Notes: generated from the letters alone by a model not told the origin. A stretch of 64,000 nt of DNA from Liolophura sinensis (GCF_032854445.1 NC_088298.1:13009504-13073503); one strand, 5' to 3'; shown: positions 12,201 through 26,929, numbered from the stretch's first letter. A program made the numbers and translations.

Positions 12201-15200
12201 GGGCACGTGATTATGACATCAATGATCATACAATTGTCGCCACAGCCAAAAGTATTGGTCGGAGAGCAACGCGGTTTGCACCATTCGATTTCTCGTCACA
12301 AAATACGTCCGTTTAGCCTCTTACCAACAGCAATGGAACAGTTTATCCACTTTTGGATTTTTGCCTGGTCTTTTTGCTAATTGAAATCGGCTACATTTAC
12401 TATGTACCATCGCAACTGGTCATTACTTTATTCAGATTTTGATTATAAGTTATGTGCCCTTCAGTAGCCCAGAAGACGTCAAATCTTTGGGCCAAGCCCA
12501 TTTAACTCACCCAGCAATAGTCTTATTTCTAAGTCGAAGACAAACTCAATGTCTTTATCTACATGTAGAAAAACCACACCATATGTATATAAAATAACAC
12601 AAGGTACTTGATACAGTCTGTTGTAAAATATACAATTGAACACTGACGCCCATCAATAAGTTTCCAAAATATGCGTAATTGGGCCAGGCATATCCAGCTG
12701 TTGAAAAATTGCAAATTTCCTTGGTTTCCATTGAGTAAGAGCCGTTGCTGGGCACGTGATCATAACATAAATGATCATTCAATTGTCGCTGCAGCCAAAA
12801 GTATTGGTCGGAGAGCAACGCGGTTTGCACCATTCGATTTTTCGTCAAAAAATACGTCGGATTAGCCTCTTACCAACAGCAATGGAACAGTTTATCCACT
12901 TTTGGATTTTTGCCTGGTCTTTTTGCTAATTGAAATCGGCTACATTTACTATGTACCATCGCAACTGGTCATTACTATATTCAGATTTTAATTATAAATT
13001 ATGTGCCCTTTGGTAGCCCAGAAGACGTCAAATCTTTGGGCCAAGCCCATTTTACTACCCAGCAATTGTCTTACTTCTAAGTCGAAGACAAACTCAATGT
13101 CTTTATCTACATGTAGAAAAACCACACCATTTGTATATAAAGTAACACACGGTACTTGATACAGTCTGCTGTAAAAAGTATAATTGAACACTGACCCACA
13201 TCAATAAGGTGCCAAGAAATGCGTAATTGTGCCAGGCATATCCAGCTGTTGAAAAATTGCAAATTTCCTTGGTTTCCATGGAGTAAGAGTCGTTGCTGGG
13301 CACGTGATTATGACATCAATGGTCATTCAATTGTCGCTACAGCCAAAAGTATTGGTCGGAGAGCAACGCGGTTTGCACCATTCGATTTCTCGTCAAAAAA
13401 TACGTCGGTTTAGCCTCTTACCAACAGCAATGGAACAGTTTATCCACTTTTGGATTTTTGCCTGGTCTTTTTGCTAATTGAAATCGGCTACATTTACTAT
13501 GTACCATCGCAACTGGTCATTACTATATTCAGATTTTAATTATAAGTTATGTGCCCTTCGGTAGCCAAGCAGACGTTAAATCTTTGGGCCAAGCCCATTT
13601 TACTACCAAGCAATTGTCTTACTTCTAAGTCGAAGACAAACTCAATGTCTTTATATACATGTAGAAAAACCACACCATTTGTATATAAAGTAACACACGG
13701 TACTTGATACAGTCTGCTGTAAAAAGTATAATTGAACACTGACCCACATCAATAAGGTGCCAAGAGATGCGTAATTGGGCCAGGCATATCCAGCTGTTGA
13801 AAAATTGCAAATTTCCTTGGTTTCCATGGAGTAAGAGTCGTTGCTGGGCACGTGATTATGACATCAATGGTCATTCAATTGTCGCTACAGCCAAAAGTAT
13901 TGGTCGGAGAGCAACGCGGTTTGCACCATTCGATTTCTCGTCAAAAAATACGTCGGTTTAGCCTCTTACCAACAGCAATGGAACAGTTTATCCACTTTTG
14001 GATTTTTGCCTGGTCTTTTTGCTAATTGAAATCGGCTACATTTACTATGTACCATCGCAACTGGTCATTACTATATTCAGATTTTAATTATAAGTTATGT
14101 GCCCTTCAGTAGCCCAGAAGACGTCAAATCTTTGGGCCAAGCCCATTTAACTCACCCAGCAATTGTCTTACTTCTAAGTCGAAGACAATCTCAATGTCTT
14201 TATCTACACGTAGAAAAACCACACCATATGTATATAAAATAACACAAGGTACTTGATACAGTCTGTTGTAAAAAGTACAATTGAACACTGACCCCCATCA
14301 ATAAGTTTCCAAAATATGCGTAATTGGGCCAGGCATATCCAGCTGTTGTAAAATTGCAAATTTCCTTGGTTTCCATGGAGTAAGAGCCGTTGCTGGGCAC
14401 GTGATTTTGACATCAATGATTATACAATTGTCGCTACAGCCAAAAGTATTGGTCGGAGAGCAACGCGGTTTGCACCATTCGATTTCTCGTCACAAAATAC
14501 GTCGGATTAGCCTCTTACCAACAGCAATGGAACAGCCTTTCCACTTTTGGATTTTTGCCTGGTTTTTCTGCTAATGGAAATCGGCTACATTTACTATGTA
14601 CCATCGCAACTGGTCAATAATATATTCAGATTTTAATTATAAGTTATGTGCCCTTCAGTAGCCCAGAAGACGTCAAATCTTTGGGCCAAGCCCATTTTAC
14701 TCACCCAGCAATTGTCTTACTTCTAAGTCGAAGACAAATTCAATGTCTTTATCTACATGTTGAAAAACCACACCATTTGTATATAAAAAAAATCAAGGTA
14801 CTTGATACAGTCTGCTGTAAAAAGTACATTTGAACACTGACCCACATCAATAAGGTGCCAAAAGATGCGTAATTGGGCTAGGCATATCTAGCTGTTGAAA
14901 AATTGCAAATTTCCTTGGTTTCCATGGAGTAAGAGCCGTTGCTGGGCACGTGATCATGACATCATTGATCATTCAATTGTCGCTACAGCCCAAAAGTATT
15001 GGTCGGAGAGCAACGCGGTTTGCACCATTCGATTTCTCGTCAAAAAATACGTCGGTTTAGCCTCTTACCAACAGCAATGGAACAGTTTATCCACTTTTGG
15101 ATTTTTGCCTGGTCTTTTTGCTAATTGAAATGGGCTACATTTACTATGTACCATCGCAACTGGTCATTACTATATTCAGATTTTAATTATAAGTTATGTG

Positions 15201-18200
15201 CCATTTGGTAGCCAAGCAGACGTTAAATCTTTGGGCCAAGCCCATTTTACTACCCAGCAATTGTCTTACTTCTAAGTCGAAGACAAACTCAATGTCTTTA
15301 TCTACATGTAGAAAAAGCACACCATTTGTATATAAAATAACACAATTTACTTGATACAGTCTGCTGTAAAAAGTACAATTGAACACTGACCCACATAAAT
15401 AAGGTGCCAAAAGATGCGTAATTGGGCCAGGCATATCCAGCTGTTGAAAAATTGCAAATTTCCTTGGTTTCCATGGAGTAAGAGCCGTTCCTGGGCACGT
15501 GATTATGACATCAATGATCATACAATTGTCGCCACAGCCAAAAGTATTGGTCGGAGAGCAACGCGGATTGCACCATTCGATTTCTCGTCACAAAATACTT
15601 CGGTTTAGCCTCTTACCAACAGCAATGGAACAGTTTATCTACTTTTGGATTTTTGCTGTGTCCTTTTGCTAATTAAAATGGGCTACATTTACTATGTACC
15701 ATCGCGACTGGTCCTTACTATATTGAACTTTTGATTATAAGTTATGTGCCCTTCGGTAGCCCAGAAGACGTCAAATCTTTGGGCCAAGCCCATTTTACTC
15801 ACCCAGCAATTGTCTTACTTCTAAGTCGAAGACAAACTCAATGTCTTTATCTACATGTAGAAAAAGCACACCATTTGTATATAAAAAAAAATTAAGGTAC
15901 TTGATACAGTCTGCTGTAAAAAGTACAATTGAACACTGACCCACATCAATAAGGTGCCAAAAGATGCGGAATTGGGCCAGGCATATCCAGCTGTTGAAAA
16001 ATTGCAAATTTCCTTGGTTTCCATGGAGTAAGAGTCGTTGATGGGCATGTGATTATGACATCAATGATCATTCAATTGTCGCTACAGCCGAAAGTATTGG
16101 TCGGAGAGCAACGCGGTTTGCACAATTCGATTTCTCGTCAAAAAATACGTCGGTTTAGCCTCTTACCAACAGCAATGGAACAGTTTATCCACTTTTGGAT
16201 TTTGCCTGTTCTTTTTGCTAATTGAAATCGGCTACATATACTATGTACCATCGCAACTGGTCATTACTATATTCAGATTTTAATTATAAGTTATGTGCCC
16301 TTTGGTAGCCCAGAAGACGTCAAATCATTGGGCCAAGCCGATTTTACTACCCAGCAATTGTCTTACTTCTAAGTCGAAGACAAACTCAATGTCTTTATCT
16401 ACATGTAGAAAAACCACACCATTTGTATATAAAATAACACACGGTACTTGATACAGTCTGCTGTAAAAAGTATAATTGAACACTGACCCACATCAATAAG
16501 GTGCCAATAGATGCGTAATTGGGTCAGGCATATCCAGCTATTGAAAAATTGCAAATTTCCTTGGTTTCCATGGAGTAAGAGCCGTTGCTGGGCACGTGAT
16601 TATGATATCAATGATCATTCAATTGTCGCTACAGCCCAAAAGTATTGGTCGGAGAGCAACGCGGTTTGCACCATTCGATTTCTCGTCAAAAAATACGTCG
16701 GTTTAGCCTCTTACCAACAGCAATGGAACAGTTTATCTACTTTTGGATTTTTGCTGTGTCTTTTTGCTAATTAAAATGGGCTACATTTACTATGTACCAT
16801 CGCGACTGGTCCTTACTATATTGAACTTTTGATTATAAGTTATGTGCCCTTCGGTAGCCCAGAAGACGTCAAATCTTTGGGCCAAGCCCATTTTACTACC
16901 CAGCAATTGTCTTACTTCTAAGTCGAAGACAAACTCAATGTCTTTATTTACATGTTGAAAAACCACACCATTTGTATATAAAATAAAACAAGGTACTTCA
17001 TACAGTCTGCTGTAAAAAGTACAATTGAACACTGACCCACATCAATAAGGTGCCAAAAGATGCGTAATTGGTCCAGGCATATCCAGCTGTTGAAAAATTG
17101 CAAATTTCCTTGGTTTCCATGGAGTAAGAGCCGTTGCTGGGCACGTGATTATAACATAAATGATCATTCAATTGTCGCTACAGCCAAAAGTATTGGTCGG
17201 AGAGCCATGCAGTTTGCACCATTCGATTTCTCGTCACAAAATACGTCGGATTAGCCTCTTACCAGCAGCATTGGAGCAGTTTATCCACTTTTGGATTTTT
17301 GCCTGGTCTTTTTGCTTATTGAAATCGTCTACATTTACTATGTACCATCGCGACTGGTCATTACTATATTCATCTTTTGATTATAAGTTATGTGCCCTTC
17401 AGTAGCCCAGAAGACGTCAAATCTTTGGGCCAAGCCCATTTTACACCCCCAGCAATTGTCTTACTTCTAAGTCGAAGACAAACTCAATGTCTTTATCTAC
17501 ATGTAGAAAAAGCACACCATTTGTATATAAAAAAAATTAAGGTACTTGATACAGTCTGCTGTAAAAAGTATAATTGAACACTGACCCACATCAATAAGGT
17601 GCCAATAGATGCGTAATTGGGCCAGGCATATCCAGCTGTTGAAAAATTGCAAATTTCCTTGGTTTCCATGGAGTAAGAGCCGTTGCTGGGCACGTGATTA
17701 TGATATCAATGATCATTCAATTGTCGCTACAGCCCAAAAGTATTGGTCGGAGAGCAACGCGGTTTGCACCATTCGATTTCTCGTCAAAAAATACGTCGGA
17801 TGAGCCTCTTACCAACAGCAATGGAACAATTTATCCACTTTTGGATTTTTGCCTGGTCTTTTTGCTAATTGAAATCGGCTACATTTACTATGTACCATCG
17901 CAACTGGTCATTACTATATTCAGATTTTAATTATAAGTTATGTGCCCTTTGGTAGCCCAGCAGACGTTAAATCTTTGGGCCAAGCCCATTTTACTACCCA
18001 GGAATTGTCTTACTTCTAAGTCGAAGACAAACTCAATGTCTTTATCTACATGTAGAAAAACAACACCATTTGTATTTAAAATAACACAAGGTACTTGATA
18101 CAGTCTGCTGTAAAAAGTATAATTGAACACTGAACCACATTAATAAGGTGCCAAGAGATGCGTAATTGGGCCAGGCATATCCAGCTGTTGAAAAATTGCA

Positions 18201-18566
18201 AATTTCCTTGGTTTCCATGGAGTAAGAGCCGTTGCTGGGCACGTGATTATGACATCAATAATCATACAATTGTCGCCACAGCCATAAGTATTGGTCGGAG
18301 AGCAACGCGGTTTGCACCATTCGATTTCTCGTCACAAAATACCTCGGTTTAGCCTCTTACCAACAGCAATGGAACAGTTTATCTACTTTTGGATTTTTGC
18401 TGTGTCTTTTCGCTAATTAAATTGGGCTACATTTACTATGTACCATCGCGACTGGTCCTTACTATATTGAACTTTTGATTATAAGTTATGTGCCCTTCAG
18501 TAGCCCAGAAGACGTCAAATCTTTGGGCCAAACCCATTTTACTACCCAGCAATTGTCTTACTTCTA

Positions 18567-19389
18567 AGTCGAAGACAAACTCAATGTCTTTATCTACATG
18601 TTGAAAAACCACACCATTTGTATATAAAATAAAACAAGGTACTTCATACAGTCTGCTGTAAAAAGTACAATTGAACACTGACCCACATCAATAAGGTGCC
18701 AAACGATGCGTAATTTGGCCAGGCATATCCAGCTGTTGAAAAATTGCAAATTTCCTTGGTTTCCATGGAGTAAGAGCCGTTGCTGGGCACGTGATTATAA
18801 CATAAATGATCATTCAATTGTCGCTTCAGCCAAAAGTATTGGTCGGAGAGCAACGCGGTTTGCACCATTCGATTTCTCGTCACAAAATACGTCGGATTTG
18901 TCTCTTACCAGCAGCATTGGAACAGTTTTTCTACTTTTGGATTTTTGCCTGGTCTGTTTGCTAATGGAAATCGTCTACATTTACTATGTACCATCGCGAC
19001 TGGTCAATACTATATTCAACTTTTGATTATAAGTTATGTGCCCTTCGGTAGCCCAGAAGACGTCAAATCTTTGGGCCAAGCCCATTTTACTCACCCAGCA
19101 TTTGTCTTACTTCTAAGTCGAAGACAAACTCAATGTCTTTATCTACATGTTGAAAAACCACACCATTTGTATATAAAAAAAATCAAGGTACTTCATACAG
19201 TCTGCTGTAAAAAGTACAATTGAACACTGACCCACATCAATAAGATGCCAAAAGATGCGTAATTGGTCCAGGCATATCCAGCTGTTGAAAAATTGCAAAT
19301 TTCCTTGGTTTCCATGGAGTAAGGGCCGTTGCTGGGCACGTGATTATGACATCAATGATCATTCAATTGTCGCTACAGCCAAAAGTATT
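18567..19389 (+). repeat. Distant near-identical copy of 1-823
   Basis: This is the partner of the segment at the window start, 34 monomers away. The match ends near 19389, where this copy keeps TATTGGTCGG while the first copy switches to TATTTGTCGG. Confidence 0.88.
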
Positions 19390-21448
19390 GGTCGGAGAGC
19401 AACGCAGTTTGCACCATTCGATTTCTCGTCACAAAATACGTCGGTTTAGCCTCTTACCAAAAGCAATGGAACAGTTTATCCACTTTTGGATTTTTGCCTG
19501 GTCTTTTTGCTAATTGAAATCGGCTACATTTACTATGTACCATCGCAACTGGTCATAAAATATTCAGATTTTAATTATAAGTTATGTGCCCTTCGGTAGC
19601 CCAGAAGACGTCAAATCTTTGGGCCAAGCCCATTTTACTACCCAGCAATTGTCTTACTTCTAAGTCGAAGACAAACTCAATGTCTTTATCTACATGTAGA
19701 AAAAGCACACCATTTGTATATAAAATAACACACGGTACTTGATACAGTCTGCTGTAAAAAGTATAACTGAACACTGACCCACATCAATAAGGTGCCAATA
19801 GATGCGTAATTGGGCCAGGCATATCCAGCTGTTGAAAAATTGCAAATTTCCTTGGTTTCCATGGAGTAAGAGTCGTTGCTGGTCACGTGATTATGATATC
19901 AATGATCATTCAATTGTCGCTACAGCCCAAAAGTATTGGTCGGAGAGCAACGCGGTTTGCACCATTCGATTTCTCGTCAAAAAATACGTCGGATTAGCCT
20001 CTTACCAACAGCAATGGAACAGTTTATCCACTTTTGGATTTTTGCCTGGTCTTTTTGCTAATTGAAATCGGCTACATATACTATGTACCATCGCACCTGG
20101 TCATTACTATATTCAGATTTTAATTATAAGTTATGTGCCCTTCGGTAGCCCAGAAGACGTCAAATCTTTGGGCTAAGCCCATTTTACTACCCAGCAATTG
20201 TCTTACTTCTAAGTCGAAGACAAACTCAATGTCTTTATCTACATGTAGAAAAACCACACCATTTGTATATAAAATAACACACGGTACTTGATACAGTCTG
20301 CTGTAAAAAGTATAATTGAACACTGACCCACATCAATAAGGTGCCAATAGATGCGTAATTGGGCCAGGCATATCGGGCTGTTGAAAAATTGCAAATTTCC
20401 TTGGTTTCCATGGAGTAAGAGCCGTTGCTGGGCACGTGATTATGACATCAATGATTATACAATTGTCGCTACAGCCAAAAGTATTGGTCGGAGAGCAACG
20501 CGGTTTGCACCATTCGATTTCTCGTCACAAAATACGTCGGTTTAGCCTCTTACCAACAGGATTGGAACAGTTTATCCACTTTTGGATTTTTGCCTGGTCT
20601 TTTTGCTAATTGAAATCGGCTACATTTACTATGTACCATCGCAACTGGTCATTACTATATTCAGATTTTAATTATAAGTTATGTGCCCTTCGGTAGTCCA
20701 GAAGACGTCAAATCTTTGGGCCAAGCCCATTTTACTCACCCAGCAATTGTCTTACTTCTAAGTCGAAGACAAACTCAATGTCTTGATGTACATGTTGAAA
20801 AACCACACCATTTGTATATAAAATAAAAAAAGGTACTTCATACAGTCTGCTGTAAAAAGTACAATTGAACACTGACCCACATCAATAAGGTCCCAAACGA
20901 TGCCGAATTGGGCTAGGCAACACCAGCTGTTGAAAAATTACAAATTTCCTTGGTTTCCATGGAGTAACGGCCGTTGCTGGGCACGTGATTATGACATAAA
21001 TGATCATTCATTTGTCACTACAGCCAAAAGGATTGGTCGGAGAGAAACACGGTTTGCACCATTCGATTTCTCGTCACAAAATATGTCGGATTAGCCTCTT
21101 ACCAACAGCATTGGAAGAGTTTTTCTACTTTTGGATTTTTGCCTGGTCTTTTTGCTAATTGAAATCGGCTACATTTACTATGTACCATCGAGACTGGTCA
21201 TTACCATATTTAACTTTTCATTATAAGTTATGAGCCCTTCGGTAGCCCAGAAGACGTCAAATCTTTGGGCCAAGCCCATTTAACTCATTCAGCAATTGTC
21301 TTACTTCTAAGTCGAAGACAAACTAGATGTCTTTATCTAAATGTAGAAAAAGCACACCATTTGTATATAAAATAACACAAGGTACTTGATACAGTCTGCT
21401 GTAAAAAGTACAATTGAACACTGACCCACATCAATAAGGTGCCAAACG

Positions 21449-23635
21449 ATGCGGAATTGGGCCAGGCATATCCAGCTGTTGAAAAATTGCAAATTTCTTA
21501 TGTTTCCATGCAGTAAGAGCCGTTGCTGGGCACGTGATTATGACATCAATGATCATTCAATTGTCGCTACAGCCAAAAGTATTGGTCGGAGAGCAACGCG
21601 GTTTGCACCATTCGATTTCTCGTCACAAAATACTTAGGTTTAGCCTCTTAGCAACACTACTGGTACAGTTTTTCCACTTTTGGATTTTTGCCTGGTCGTT
21701 TTGCTATTTGAAATGGGCTACATTTACTATGTACCATCGCGACTGGTCATTAACATATTCAACTTTTGATTATAAGTTATGTGGCCTTCGATAGCCCAGA
21801 AGACGTCAAATCTTTGGGCCAAGCCCATTTAACTCACCCAGCAATTGTCTTACTTCTAAGTCGAAGACAAACTCAATGTCTTTATCTACATGTAGAAAAA
21901 CCACACCATTTGTATATAAAATAAAACAAGGTACTTCATACAGTCTGCTGTAAAAAGTGCAATTGAACACTGACCCACATCAATAAGGTGCCAAACGATG
22001 CGCAATTGGGCTACGCACCTCCAGCTGTTGAAAAATTGCAAATTTCCTTGGTTTCCATGGAGTAAGGGCCGTTACTGGGCACGTGATTATGACATCAATG
22101 ATCATTCAATTGTCGCTACAGCCAAAAGTATTGGTCGAGGAGCAACGCGGTTTGCACTATTCGATTTCTCGTCACAAAATACGTCGGATTAGCCTCTTAC
22201 CAACAGCAATGGAACAGTTTCTCCACTTTTGGATTTTTGCCTGGTCGTTTTGCTAATTGAAATCGGCTACATTTACTATGTACCATCGCGACTGGTCATT
22301 ACCAAATTCAACTTTTGATTATAAGTTATTATAGCCCAGAAGACGTCAAATCTTTGGGCCAAGCCCATTTAACTCACCCAGCAATTGTCTTACTTCTAAG
22401 TCGAAGACAAACTCAATGTCTTTATCTGCATGTAGAAAAACCACACCATTTGTATATAAAATAACACAAGGTACTTGATACAGTCTGCTGTAAAAAGTAC
22501 AATTGAACACTGACCCACATCAATAAGGTGCCAAACGCTGCGGAATTGGGCCAGGCATATCCAGCTGTTGAAAAATTGCAAATTTCTTTGGTTTCCATGG
22601 AATAAGAGCCGTTGCTGGGCACGTGATTTTGACATCAATGATCATTCAATTTTCCCTTCAGCCAAAATTATTGGTCGGAGAGCAACGCGGTTTGCACCAT
22701 TCGATTTCTCGTCACAAAATTCGTCGGATTAGCCTCTTACCAGCAGCATTGGAACAGTTTTTGCACTTCTTGATTTTTGCCTGGTCTTTTTGCTAATGAA
22801 AATCGGCTACATTTACTATGTACCATCGCGACTGGTCATTACCATATTCAACTTTTCATTATAAGTTATGTGCCCTTCGGTAGCCCAGAAGACGTCAAAT
22901 CTTTGGGCCAAGCCCATTTAACTCACCCAGCAATTGTTTTACTTCTAAGTCGAAGACAAACTCAATGTCTTTATCTTCATGTAGAAAAACCACACCATTT
23001 GTATATAAAATAACACAAGGTACTTGATACAGTCTGCTGTAAAAAGTACAATTGAACACTGACCCACATCTAAAAGGTGCCAAAAGATGCATAATTGGGC
23101 CAGGCATATCCAGCTGTTGAAAAATTGCACATTTCCTTGGTTTCCATGGAGTATGAGCCGTTGCTGGGCACGTGATTTTGACATCAATGATCATTCAATT
23201 GTCGCCACAGCCAAAAGTATTGGTCGGAGAGCAACGCGGTTTGCACCATTTGATTTCTCGTCACAAAATACGTCGTATCAGCCTCTTACCAACAGCATTG
23301 GAACAGTTTTTCTACTTTTGGATTTTTGCCTGGTCTTTTTGCTAATTGAAATCGTCTACATTTACTATGTACCATCGCGACTGGTCATTACTATATTTAA
23401 CTTTTCATTATTAGTTATGTGCCCTTCGGTAGCCCAGAAGACGTCAAATCTTTGGGCCAAGCCCATTTAACTCACCCAGCAATTGTCTTACTTCTAAGTC
23501 GAAGACAAACTCAATGTCTTTATCTACATGTAGAAAAACCACACCATTTGTATATAAAATAACACAAGGTACTTGATACAGTCTGCTGTAAAAAGTACAA
23601 ATGAACACTGACCCACATCAATAAGGTGCCAAAAG
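21449..23635 (+). repeat. Four-monomer block A-B-C-D, earliest copy
   Basis: Type A (21449) has TATGTTTCCATGCAGTAAG. Type B (21998) has TTGGTCGAGGAGC and the 9-bp deletion. Type C (22538) has AACGCTGCGG and TTTTCCCTTCAGCC. Type D (23087) has GATGCATAATTGG and GAGTATGAGCC. The same order recurs at 28028, 32960 and 36244. Here D is followed directly by type E (23636); in the other copies another type (30215-like) lies between D and E. Confidence 0.88.
21998..22537 (+). repeat. 540-bp monomer with shared 9-bp deletion
   Basis: At about 22329, TAAGTTATTATAGCCCAG replaces the usual sequence with GTGCCCTTCGGTAGCCC, a net loss of 9 bp. The same junction is found in ten units, starting at 21998, 28577, 33509, 36792, 40088, 52128, 54315, 55951, 59236 and 60874. 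It is absent before 21 kb. An identical junction in all ten points to a single origin followed by spread. Confidence 0.92.
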
Positions 23636-26600
23636 ATGCGGAATTGGGCTACGCACCTCCAGCTGTTGAAAAATTGCAAATTTCCTTGGTTTCCATGGAG
23701 TAAGGGCATTTGCTGGGCACGTGATTATGACATCAATGATCATTCAATTGTCGCTTCAGCCAAAAGTATTGGTCGGAGAGCAACGCGGTTTGCACCATTC
23801 GATTTCTCATCACAAAAAACGTCGGATTTGCCTCTTACCAGCAGCAATGGAACGGTTTTTCCACCTTTGGATTTTTGCCTGGTCTTTTTGCTAATGAAAA
23901 TCGGCTACATTTACCATGTACCATCGCGACTGGTCATTATTATATTCAACTTTTGATTATAAGTTATGTGCCCTTCGGTAGCCCAGAAGACGTCAAATCT
24001 TTGGGCCAAGCCCATTTAACTCATCCAGCAATTGTCTTACTTCTAAGTCGAAGACAAACTCAATGTCTTTATCTACATGTAGAAAAACCACACCATTTGT
24101 ATATAAAATAACACAAGGTGCTTGATACAGTCTGCTGTAAAAAGTACAATTGAACACTGACCCACATCAATAAGGTGCCAAAAGATGCGGAATTGGGCCA
24201 GGCATATCCAGCTGTTGAAAAATTGCAAATTTCTTTGGTTTCCATGGAATAAGAGCCGTGGCTGGGCACGTGATTTTGACATAAAAGATCATTCAATTGT
24301 CGCTTCAGCCAAAATTATTGGTCGGAGAGCAACGCGGTTTGCACCATTCGATTTCTCGTCACAAAATTCGTCGGATTAGCCTCTTACCAGCAGAATTGGA
24401 ACAGTTTTTGCACTTTTGGATTTTTGCCTGGTCTTTTTGCTAATGAAAATCGGCTACATTTACTATGTACCATTGAGACTGGTCATTATTATATTCAACT
24501 TTTGATTATAAGTTATGTGCCCTTCGGTAGCCCAGAAGACGTCAAATCTTTGGGCCAAGCCCATTTAACTCACCCAGCAATTGTCTTTGTTCTAAGTCGA
24601 AGACAAACTCAATGTCTTTATCTACATGTAGAAAAACCACACCATTTGTATATAAAATAACACAAGGTACTTGATACAGTCTGCTGTAAAAAGTACAATT
24701 AAACACTGACCCACATCAATAAGGTGCCAAACGATGCGGAATTGGGCCAGGCATATCCAGCTGTTGAAAAATTGCAAATTGCTTTGGTTTCCATAGAATA
24801 AGGGCCGTTGCTAGGCACGTGATTATGACATTAATGATCATTCAATTGTCGCTTTAGCCAAAAGTATTGGTCGCAGAGCAACGCGGTTTGCACCATTCAA
24901 TTTCTCGTCACAAAATTCGTCGGATTAGCCTCTTAGCAGCAGCATTGGAACAGTTTTTCCACTTTTGGATTTTTGCCTGGTCTTTTTGCTAATGAAAATC
25001 GGCTACATTTACTATGTACCATCGCGATTGGTCATTACCATATTCAACTTTTGATTATAAGTTATGTGCCCTTCGGTAGCCCACAAGACGTCAAATCTTT
25101 GGGCCAAGCCCATTTAACTCACCCAGCAATTGTCTTACTTCTAAGTCGAAGACAAACTCAATGTCTTTATCTTCATGTAGAAAAAGCACACCATTTGTAT
25201 ATAAAATAACACAAGGTACTTGATACAGTCTGCTGTAAAAAGTACAAATGAACACTGACCCACATCAATAAGGTGCCAAACGATGCGGAATTGGGCTAGG
25301 CACCTCCAGCTGTTGAAAAATTGTAAATTTCCTTGGTTTCCATGGAGTAAGAGCCGTTGCTGGGCACGTGATTATGACATCAATGATCATTCAATTGTCG
25401 CTTCAGCCAAAAGTATTGGTCGGAGAGCAACGCGGTTTGCACCATTCGATTTCTCGTCACAAAATACGTCGGATTAGCCTCTTACCAACACCATAGGAAC
25501 AGTTTTTCCACTTTTGGATTTTTGCCTGGTCGTTTTGCTATTTGAAATGGGCTACATTTACTATGTACCATCGCGACTGGTCATTACCATATTCAACTTT
25601 TGATTATAAGTTATGTGGCCTTCGGTAGCCCACAAGACGTCAAATCTTTGGGCCAAGCCCATTTAACTCACCCAGCAATTGTCTTACTTCTAAGTCGAAG
25701 ACAAACTCAATGTCTTTATCTACATGTAGAAAAACCACACCATTTGTATATAGAATAACACAAGGTACTTGATACAGTCTGCTGTAAAAAGTACAGTTGA
25801 ACACTGACCCACATCAATAAGGTGCCAAACGATGCGGAATTGGGCTAGGCACCTCCAGCTGTTGAAAAATTGCAAATTTCCTTGGTTTCCATGGAGTAAG
25901 GTCCGTTACTGGGCACGTGATTATGACATCAATGATCATTCAATTGTCGCTACAGCCAAAAGTATTGGTCGGAGAGAAACGCGGTTTGCACCATTCGATT
26001 TCTCGTCACAAAATACGTCGGATTAGCCTCTTACCAGCAGCATTGGAACAGCTTTTCTACTTTTGGACTTTTGCCTGGTCTTTTTGCTTATGAAAATCGG
26101 CTACATTTACTATGTACCATCGCGACTGGTCATTATTATATTCAACTTTTGATTATAAGTTATGTGCCCTTCGGTAGCCCAGAAGACGTCAAATCTTTGG
26201 GCCAAGCCCATTTAACTCACCCAGCAATTGTCTTACTTCTAAGTCGAAGACAAACTCAATGTCTTTATCTACATGTAGAAAAACCACACCATTTGTATAT
26301 AAAATAACACAAGGTACTTGATACAGTCTGCTGTAAAAAGTACAATTGAACACTGACCCACATCAATAAGGTGCCAAACGATGCGGAATTGGGCCAGGCA
26401 TATCCAGCTGTTGAAAAATTGCAAATTGCTTCGGTTTCCATAGAATAAGGGCCGTTGCTAGGCACGTGATTATGACATCAATGATCATTCAATTGTCGCT
26501 TCAGCCAAAATTATTGGTCGGAGAGAAACGCGGTTTGCACCATTCGATTTCTCGTCACAAAATACGTCGGATTAGCCTCTTACCAACAGCATTGGAACAG

Positions 26601-26929
26601 TTTTTGCACTTTTGGATTTTTGCCTGGTCTTTTTGCTAATTGAAATGGGCTACATTTACTATGTACCATCGCGACTGGTCATTATCATATTCAACTTTTG
26701 ATTATAAGTTATGTGGCCTTCGGTAGCCCAGAAAACGTCAAATCATTGGGCCAAGCCCATTTAACTCACTCAGCAATTGTCTTACTTCTAAGTCGAAGAC
26801 AATCTCAATGTCTTTATCTACATGTAGAAAAAGCACACCATTTGTATATAAAATAACACAAGGTACTTGATACAGTCTGCTGTAAAAAGTACAATTGAAC
26901 ACTGACCCACATCAATAAGGTGCGAAACC

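Larger units (their letters stand above)
1..20760 (+). repeat. Left domain of the array (units 1-38)
   Basis: Landmarks lie at 140, 689, 1238, 1787, 2336, 2884, 3433, 3982, 4531, 4990, 5538, 6086, 6635, 7184, 7732, 8281, 8829, 9378, 9927, 10476, 11025, 11574, 12122, 12671, 13219, 13767, 14316, 14865, 15414, 15964, 16511, 17060, 17609, 18158, 18706, 19255, 19802 and 20351. Diagnostic features are the segment ATTCAGATTTTAATTATAAG in most units, GCAATGGAACAG, frequent AAAATAAAACAAGG after the TATA motif, and a 1-bp deletion (ACTACCC for ACTCACCC) that makes many units 548 bp. Monomer types are intermixed rather than in a regular HOR, but long-range near-copies exist. The 9-bp deletion class of the other domains is absent here. 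Confidence 0.9.

Noticed and set aside
16748-18420. A distinct element marked by TTTTTGCTGTGTC
   Set aside because: It is only a variant of the TTTTTGCCTGGTC segment, seen near 15650, 16750 and 18395 with a related form near 62210 and 63300. It is normal monomer polymorphism.
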